A stretch of DNA of 64,000 nt from Parasponia andersonii (Eukaryota > Streptophyta > Magnoliopsida > Rosales > Cannabaceae), in assembly GCA_002914805.1 (NCBI GenBank), contig JXTB01000478.1, forward strand, positions 242,943-306,942. Direction: 5' to 3'. The notes under the pieces are model-generated. The model was not told where the DNA came from. It saw only the letters and a list, made by a program, of their open reading frames with translations, and ran no database searches. Below, piece by piece: positions 57,721-64,000 of the stretch. The stretch's first letter is position 1. Every line of letters begins with the position of its first letter. A program made the position numbers and the translations under genes.

Positions 57721-59610
57721 GATGAAGTTTCTGTAGACGCTGTTCGAGATGTAATACATTAGTTAATGGTTGCTATCATATCTTTCTTGCGCCATCTTTG
57801 AATCTCCACCCACTTTACATTGAATTTCTGGAGATTGCTGTTGGTTTTCTTCTCTCAGCCTATCATTTTACCTAATATACTACCGTAGTTTCCCTTCTCC
57901 AATTAACCTCTCAATTTTATCTTTTAGGGTATAACAGTTGTTTGTATGGTATTCAATATCATTATGATATCGGTAAAACTTGTTGGAATTATATTTTACT
58001 CTATCCCATTTTATCGATTCTGGCTGATGATATTGCTTTTATTGATTTGTGACTGCATAAATATGATTTATGGGTACACTCAGCTCAGTATAATTGTTAA
58101 ATCACAAAGAGCTCTTGGAATCTCTTATTTCTTTGACACCAGCTGCTTTTCAGTTGGTTGCTCGTTCTTCCTCTTCTTTGACTTCTTGTTATTATTGTCA
58201 TTGGTGATATTTGTAGTTGTATCTTTGGTTGTTTCTTTGTATTCTTCCTTTTTCATCTTATGAAGATTTTCTCGAGAGGATTCCACCCTTAGATATCGAC
58301 CAACTCTCTGATAAAATTCTTCAAAAATCCTACATTTCCGCTCTAGCAACTCTTCCCAGAGTTTAGTTTCTAGTCGTACTCTGGCTATTATTAAAGTCAG
58401 GACTCCTTCTTCAAGTGGATTATTAACTTTTGCCAACTCTAAAATAAAACAATTAAGGTATGATCACATAGTTTCCTCTAGACCTTTTTGAATGGCAGAT
58501 AAACTAATCAATAGGACAATAAAATTCTTCGTAGCCTGAAATTGTCTCAACAATGCTATATAGAGTTTTTGCCAGGATGAGATCAAAGTAGATTGAACCC
58601 ACTTCTTCATTACACCTACAACAAAATATCTACAACGTACGAGGTTATTAACCCGGTGGAGCTCTATCAAGTCATTAAAGTATTCCATGTAGTCCTACGG
58701 ATCAGTCTTCCCGTCCAAAGTATTTATGGTGGGAAGTTTAAGCACATTAGCTCAAATTTCTTCATTAAAAAGTAATTGATGATATCCATCTGTGAGCTCA
58801 TCATCCCATCCAGGAAGTACATCCAATGCGATCCTCAAGTTGTAAACATCAACATTTAGAGGAAGAGCATTATCTCTTGATGGTGGTAAGGATGGTCTTT
58901 GGTTGCTATTATCATGACATAAGCCAAGTTGATCAGACACGGCCTGCAATGACCTTTGAAAAAATTCTATTGAAATAGTTCGACATGATAGGGTTTAGTT
59001 GTTATAATACGATGTGAATTGCTCAAGACTCCCTTTTTGACATTGTTGTTCTATGTATTATCTCAGGTCAGCAAAGTTTTGCCTTGGTTCCCTACTTATT
59101 CTCTCAAAGACATTTCTTAATTGACGATTCTGTTTGTTGCTCAAACAATCATAGTTAGTTGGAGTTCTCTAAAAGGGTTGTTCACGGTCATAATCTGTGC
59201 TAGAACTTCCAGTGCTAGACTCTTGTGGTAAATCCGCAACCTTGTCTTTTCCTTTAGAAGTACGATCTGCTTAGTGCTCTTGCTAGATTCTAGGTTGATC
59301 ATGATTTCTTACTTCTTGAATCTGAATCTCCCTTTTGGGTCATCGAGTAGAACAATATGTGGACGTTCTTATTGTAGTAGAGTCACCATCTATCCTTCTG
59401 CAGGTCACTTTAGAGAACATTAATCTAATTAGTGATTTATTAAAGGTTTGCAAAAGCATCCTCCATGCAATCTTGTCTCTGAACAATATTCTCTTCAAGT
59501 GCGGTCATGACTGGTTAATCTTGAGCAGGATCAACTTGTATAACAGCAACACTTTGAGGTTGATTTTGACTAACTCTAGTATTTTTGGTAGTGTTTCTAG
59601 TATTTTCCAT
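57721..59610 (-). pseudogene. gag of Tat element copy 2
   Basis: Starts at the ATG 59608-59610 (MENTRNTTKN). 58752-58949 gives NLRIALDVLPGWDDELTDGY; 58125-58436 gives AKVNNPLEEGVLTLIIARVR, LWEELLERKCRIFEEFYQRV and GRYLRVESSRENLHKMKKEE, the conserved core and basic end of gag. Many stops elsewhere. Region 57721-58125 holds the nucleocapsid end that copy 1 lacks. Confidence 0.85.
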
Positions 59611-59639
59611 CGTTGAATGGATGAGATTGACAAACTTTT

Positions 59640-59669
59640 GCCTGGAATAATCCTCTATTTAGCACCAAT
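59640..59669 (-). promoter_or_regulatory. Primer-binding-site region of Tat element copy 2
   Basis: On the minus strand next to the 5' LTR end: ATTGGTGCTAAATAGAGG, then ATTATTCCAGG. It aligns with ATTGGCTCTAGAAGGAGGG of copy 1. tRNA not assigned. Confidence 0.6.
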
Positions 59670-60127
59670 TATTGGCGGAGGTTTTGTCAGTAATGAATTT
59701 TGATATTTATGAGATATGGCTCATGTGCGAAACGAATTGAAAAATAAAGTAAAGTAAAGAGACATGAATTTTATAGTAATTCAGCTTCAAAAAAGATGAG
59801 CCTACGTCTACGGTTCTTCATTATTTTCTGGAGAATTACAAAAGTTTCTCTAAGTCTCAAGGTAAGAGCAAAGAGAGAATTACAGAGAGAGTATATTGAG
59901 AAGTGATTAAGAAATGAGAAATTATGAGACTTAGCCTCCTTTATATAGATAAGAGTGGCTTTAGGTTTCCCAATTTTGTAAATAGGAAACTATAGTAAAA
60001 TACAATAAAATATTGAGATTAGGTGACTACACAATAATAGATAATTATCTCCTCTTCAATTAGCTAGTTGTCTTTTTTGGGGATTAGACATATCAACTAT
60101 TTATGATGGTCAAAAAACCATACAACA
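59670..60127 (-). repeat. 5' LTR of Tat element copy 2
   Basis: Plus reading begins TATTGGCGGAGGTTTTGTC and ends AAACCATACAACA, 458 bases; close to 52533-53002 with scattered changes, so the insertion is not recent. Confidence 0.9.
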
Positions 60128-60295
60128 CACATGAAATGTGTATCTTATAGATAAAATTTATATTGTAAATGTGGATCACTCATATTTTGCATATTAAATG
60201 TGGACCATAAAAACAAGTATTTTTGAAAGAAAAATTAAAAACTGGTATTTATGAAAATAAGTGGATGTAAATTTCTCTAATTATTATTAAACCCT
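60128..60295. mobile_element. Right half of the inverted-repeat element split by Tat copy 2
   Basis: See 52267-52532: the outer 80-90 bases are a diverged reverse complement of that segment and end next to AATTATTATT. Together the two halves make an element of about 430 bases before the retrotransposon entered. Confidence 0.45.
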
Positions 60296-61914
60296 GTAAG
60301 CACACATAGGAATAATTAAAACCCAACAGCTGAAGTTTTTAGTTGCTTATATATGGTAATGGTTCATGCGTTGCATGTATTATTGGTAAGGGCGCGTCAA
60401 AGGTTCGAGTTGGTCCTACCGTGTTGGAGCACACACCAACCCGATTCCTCGAGTGATTGTTAGCAGGCATAGTTTATGAGTACGCCTTCTAGCTTTTAGA
60501 GAAACTGAGAAACTGTCTATATATAATATATACTGAAGAAAGAGTGGTACGTGATCATAGGTAATTTCGTGAAAGAAAATAAGTGAGTATAATATTTGAG
60601 GGATTCGCGTTGCATTTAACATGATACATATATATTACCTAACAGTAGTACCAGAGTTACATATATTATGAACTTTCAATATGTTTCCCAGTCCCACAAT
60701 GCAGGATAGAGCATAGACCAAGGAATTTTGCCCGTGGCATATTAAATTGGATGGGTCCAAAAAATCATTTAATGGGTTAGTTGAGAATTAAAAAAAAAAA
60801 AAAAAAACTAACATTTAAAAGAAACAGTGTACAGTAATGGCTACCCAAAAGATATATTGGCCAGGGGCAATGGTTAAGTTCCGAAAGAGTGGGTGGGTCT
60901 TAGTTTTATGCTATCTAGCGTAATACCCCCACTGGTGACTACCTATGATAGGGAGTAGGGACAAATTTAATGTTAGTCTGAGTCAGCTTTGCCATGCATT
61001 AGACTGTAGTAAATTAAATATCAATTTAATTCTTTTACTGTCTGGATCTGGGCGGCTCCAGTCCAACATCCTTTTTCATTGTCATCATTTATTTTTCTTT
61101 TTATTTCTTTTTGGATAATACAAAAAATATCCCCAATATTCCGTCTAAATAAATCATATTTCGTACATAATTTACTTATATTTGTTTTAAGAGTGTAGAG
61201 TGTAGGACGATGAGCTTATTAATTTGGATGAAGAAATCTCTTCTTCTAGAGAATTTGTTATTGTAAAAGTTTATGCTTTTTTAATAGCGCCATATATGCG
61301 TTATCTCAAAAATAATAACAATAGTAACAATAGCATGTTACACTTTCTATTATATAAACTCCACAAAGTATCCCGTCTGTGGCCCAAATTGAATTGTAAG
61401 AATCGTTAAACTAGTGTTTCCTTCTAGATATTTTTTGGATTCGGAAAAATTGAACAATGTGTTATAAGCTCTGTAAGTGTACTTAATTATCTGGCTATCG
61501 TATATGTCCACAACTTAGGATGGTTCTTATAAACTTATCTATTTACACAGACATATTTGACATTCCCGTTAGAGAAAGTTGTTTAACAAAAATTAGAGAA
61601 AATTGTTTAACAAAAATTATGGACAAGTTTGATACAAGATTTGAATCATATTTTTTAAATTCAAAACAACTTTTTTATATAGAAAGTTTGAAGGATAAAA
61701 TATTTATCCTGAAAACTAGATTTAAAGAATAAAATTTGAATAACGTACTAAACGCATTTTATATTATTTCAGTTATCAAATCTTATCTTCCAAATTAGTG
61801 CACAACTCGTAGAAATATGTAAAAGATTCTAAAGTAGGGATTCCAAATCACATATGAGAAAATATTCTATTGATATTGAATGTTCATGAACCGATAGATT
61901 ATTATGCTCAACAT
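60296..61914. other. Intergenic, no gene seen
   Basis: No exon recognised. Contains a poly(A) run at about 60790-60806 and a local repeat AGAGAAA(g/a)TTGTTTAACAAAAATTA near 61570-61618. Small open frames (61224-61409, 61520-61732) have no motif. Confidence 0.5.
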
Positions 61915-62240
61915 AAAGTTACGTAATACTACATTTCGATAAAAATTTGACAAGATCTTTTAGTTCGAAGTCACAATTTTATAGATTTTCTCTAACACAA
62001 AAAACAGACTCATAGATAACTAGAAGAGTAGAAGTTCCAAAATCTAATGCAATTTAGAATGTAGGCTTACAAAAGCCTGAAGCAAGGCCTAAATGGCCAA
62101 GGCCAGCTCTATTTCTTCGAGCATTTTAAAAAGTAAATAAGAAAAAGAAAAATTAGAGAACACAACTACCATTCCAAGTTGTAGCTCAATCCATACCAAC
62201 CTGGGTGGGGAAAAAAACAAAAAGCCTTAATTGTTAACTC
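61915..62240 (+). repeat. 326-base direct duplication, copy 1
   Basis: Starts AAAGTTACGTAATACTAC and ends ATTGTTAACTC. Identical by eye to 62242-62567 except for one base (CCAGCTCT here, CCAACTCT there). Only a single N separates the copies. Confidence 0.97.
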
Positions 62241-62241
62241 N

Positions 62242-62567
62242 AAAGTTACGTAATACTACATTTCGATAAAAATTTGACAAGATCTTTTAGTTCGAAGTCA
62301 CAATTTTATAGATTTTCTCTAACACAAAAAACAGACTCATAGATAACTAGAAGAGTAGAAGTTCCAAAATCTAATGCAATTTAGAATGTAGGCTTACAAA
62401 AGCCTGAAGCAAGGCCTAAATGGCCAAGGCCAACTCTATTTCTTCGAGCATTTTAAAAAGTAAATAAGAAAAAGAAAAATTAGAGAACACAACTACCATT
62501 CCAAGTTGTAGCTCAATCCATACCAACCTGGGTGGGGAAAAAAACAAAAAGCCTTAATTGTTAACTC
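62242..62567 (+). repeat. 326-base direct duplication, copy 2
   Basis: Second copy, same length and orientation, immediately after the N at 62241. The sequence continues without a break into unique DNA (AACCCAACATAAA). The layout is that of two contig ends overlapping without being merged. Confidence 0.97.
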
Positions 62568-62749
62568 AACCCAACATAAAAAAAAAAAATCCCTTATTCC
62601 CCAAAATAAAAGTAATAATAATATTGATAATACAAGGATAAAAAAAAAATCTTTTTTTTTCTTTGGTTAACAAATTATAAAAAGAAATTCCTTAATCCCA
62701 ATCCAGCTTGGAAGATGCATTTTCACAAATAGGACAAGAGCATAAAAAA

Positions 62750-62931
62750 CTAAGAGAAATTTAGGTGGATGACCAATATTTTAAATTTGATTAAGTAGAT
62801 GTCTATTTTTTAAATTTTATAACTAAATATCAAAGTATATATATTTTTATATTTGATAAATATATTTATCTACTAATTTCAACTGATGTACTAAAATGTA
62901 ATAGGTATATAATTTTTTGTACTTAATATAT
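62750..62931. repeat. Dispersed repeat family B, copy 2 (truncated)
   Basis: Begins TAAGAGAAATTTAGGTGG and follows 7576-7750 closely (ATTAAGTAGATGTCTATT, TTTTATAACTAAATATC). It stops where the LTR-like TGTTGGGAATC begins at 62932, so that insertion is younger. Confidence 0.65.
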
Positions 62932-63559
62932 TGTTGGGAATCTGACTGACCTAGATTCGCCGCTCCTAAGATCTCACTTCAAAGAAATATAATAATAATA
63001 ATAGAGAATAGAAACCAATCTCACAACATAATAATTTAAGTGGAAAATTCCCAAATCAGAAGAAAAATTATTGTCTCTCAGAAAAGAATTTCACTATATG
63101 AAAAGTTTCTATAATCACATAGATTTCCCTCTTTTCTACCCAATGACCCTAATACACCCAAGCACTTTTTTACAAGTATTCTCTCACTCACAACTTACAC
63201 TAGTACTCTTTGAATCTTTTTCTTTTACAAAGAAACTCTACTCTCTTTGAAAGGAGAAATAAATAGAAAGAAATGATTTAATTAGAAGAGAGAACTTGAA
63301 ATGCTTTCAAGTTTTGGGATGAAAAGAATGATGAATGAAGTCTCTATTTATAGACCTTGAAAGATAGTGAGAATACTACCTTTTACTATTGCTATTACGG
63401 CTACCCCTTTTTACTATTGTTATGACGGCTGCCATTTTCACTATTGCTATGACGACTGCCATTTTTACTATTGTTATGTTATGACGGCTGCATTTTTTAT
63501 TTCTATTCACACATACATCAACATATATAAACATATATATCGGACATTTTCCTATAACA
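62932..63559. mobile_element. Solo LTR-like block (TGTTGGGAATC...CTATAACA)
   Basis: Starts TGTTGGGAATCTGAC and ends TTTTCCTATAACA, about 628 bases, with TG/CA termini and the phrases TTTAAGTGGAAAATTCCC and CTCTATTTATAGACC typical of plant LTRs; the latter gives a TATA box on the minus strand (CTATAAATAGAG). No gag/pol nearby. No convincing target duplication (TATAT before, TTTTT after), so the ends are provisional. Confidence 0.55.
63379..63498. repeat. Minisatellite, about four units of 26-32 bases
   Basis: Units read TTTTACTATTGTTATGACG, then GCTGCCA with small changes (CTATTGCTATTACGGCTACC, CACTATTGCTATGACGACTG, and one unit with an inserted TTATG). It lies inside the LTR-like block. Confidence 0.9.
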
Positions 63560-64000
63560 TTTTTCAAATTGATATTTACTTAAATTTAACCAAACTTTGA
63601 TCATATATCTATAAGCTCGTAAACTAAACAAAAAACAAAAGGCGCGCCACAATCAGAGATGAAGCTAATATTGCAAAATCATGATGATCCCATAAGTTGT
63701 CCGAGTCCTATACTGCTGCTCTTGAAATTTTTTCCAAATTGGAGGGCAGCCACTAAGGGAAACCCCATAATGATGGTGATGATGAATGTGGTCAGCATAC
63801 AGTTTCTTTTTTCTTTCTTTTTTTTTTTGACTATATCTGTTTTTGGCACGGCAATGAATGATAATAATTATACTCTTTACAAGTGTTTCGGGTCTATTTT
63901 GTGTCGTTTTATGTTTGTGCCTTTGTGAGGGGCCAAGCTTGAAAACCATAAGGGTGGTTCCTTCTGTTTTGCATGGAAATGGTATGGCACGCCGTGTACC
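63560..64000. other. Intergenic to window end, no gene assigned
   Basis: An 89-codon open frame at 63659-63928 (+) starts MKLILQNHDDPISCPSP but carries a (GATGAT)n-like and poly(T)-derived hydrophobic stretch and no motif. It is overlapped by an equally long antisense frame. I do not call a gene. The final 60 bases are less AT-rich and could approach a gene outside the window. Confidence 0.4.

Larger units (their letters stand above)
52533..60127 (-). mobile_element. Tat-lineage Gypsy element copy 2, integrase-less
   Basis: About 7.6 kb, minus strand, same family as 18102-30551. LTRs at 52533-53002 and 59670-60127. Minus-strand order: gag, protease, RT, RNase H remnants, then a non-coding 3' region that matches copy 1. 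Integrase and the antisense gene are absent; a degenerate short tandem repeat lies where integrase would be. All ORFs are broken. No target-site duplication is evident (TATAT before, CACAT after). It depended on other copies to move, or lost these genes later. Confidence 0.9.

Noticed and set aside
1..64000. CRISPR arrays, operons, phage or bacterial defence loci
   Set aside because: The sequence is plant nuclear DNA with introns and plant retrotransposons; no regularly spaced repeats or prokaryotic gene organisation were seen.

Overview
The window is nuclear DNA from a flowering plant, almost certainly a eudicot. The evidence is GT-AG introns in every recognisable gene, AT-rich intergenic DNA full of poly(A/T) and (TA)n tracts, a miR164-regulated NAC gene, and two decayed Ty3/Gypsy retrotransposons of the plant-specific Tat lineage. 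Assembly gaps (13276-13282, 50102-50956, single N at 35831 and 62241) show it is a draft scaffold. I cannot name the species.

Only three intact protein-coding genes are supported. (1) 3989-5641, minus: a class-IV (branched-chain/D-amino-acid aminotransferase fold) PLP enzyme of 335 aa in four coding exons. A broken copy lies downstream at 730-1534 and keeps the intron, so it arose by tandem DNA duplication. (2) 8673-13312, minus: tyrosine aminotransferase (TAT7/At5g53970 type), seven exons and about 414 aa, with a small gap close to the start codon. (3) 45369-47193, plus: a NAC transcription factor of the CUC1/CUC2/NAM type, three exons and 368 aa, with a miR164 target site at 46838-46858. 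Genes 1 and 2 are unrelated PLP enzymes on the same strand. The NAC gene has no evident functional link to them.

The rest is repeat-rich. 18102-30551 is a Tat-lineage Gypsy element on the minus strand: LTRs at both ends, gag, RT, two RNase H domains and integrase, all with stops. It has three oddities: its protease segment is inverted, a decayed PF04195-like gene lies antisense between integrase and the 3' LTR, and a foreign LTR of about 2 kb is inserted behind its polypurine tract. Its 5' LTR runs into a 550-base stretch in which T is nearly absent (30200-30755), which I read as corrupted sequence. 52533-60127 is a second, shorter member of the family in the same orientation. It lacks integrase and sits inside an older inverted-repeat element. 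Other repeats are two long-armed foldback elements (36395-36750, 48208-48790), three copies of an AT-rich dispersed family (7240, 17110, 39890), two copies of another (7576, 62750), a solo-LTR-like block with an internal minisatellite (62932-63559), and a 326-base exact duplication joined by one N (61915-62567).

I found no new multi-gene system. The observations most worth checking are the inverted protease cassette with the antisense gene in the Tat element, the long foldback repeats, the last-intron read-through of the class-IV aminotransferase, and the two probable assembly errors. Exon borders were placed by eye from splice sites and family similarity. No alignment or database search was run.
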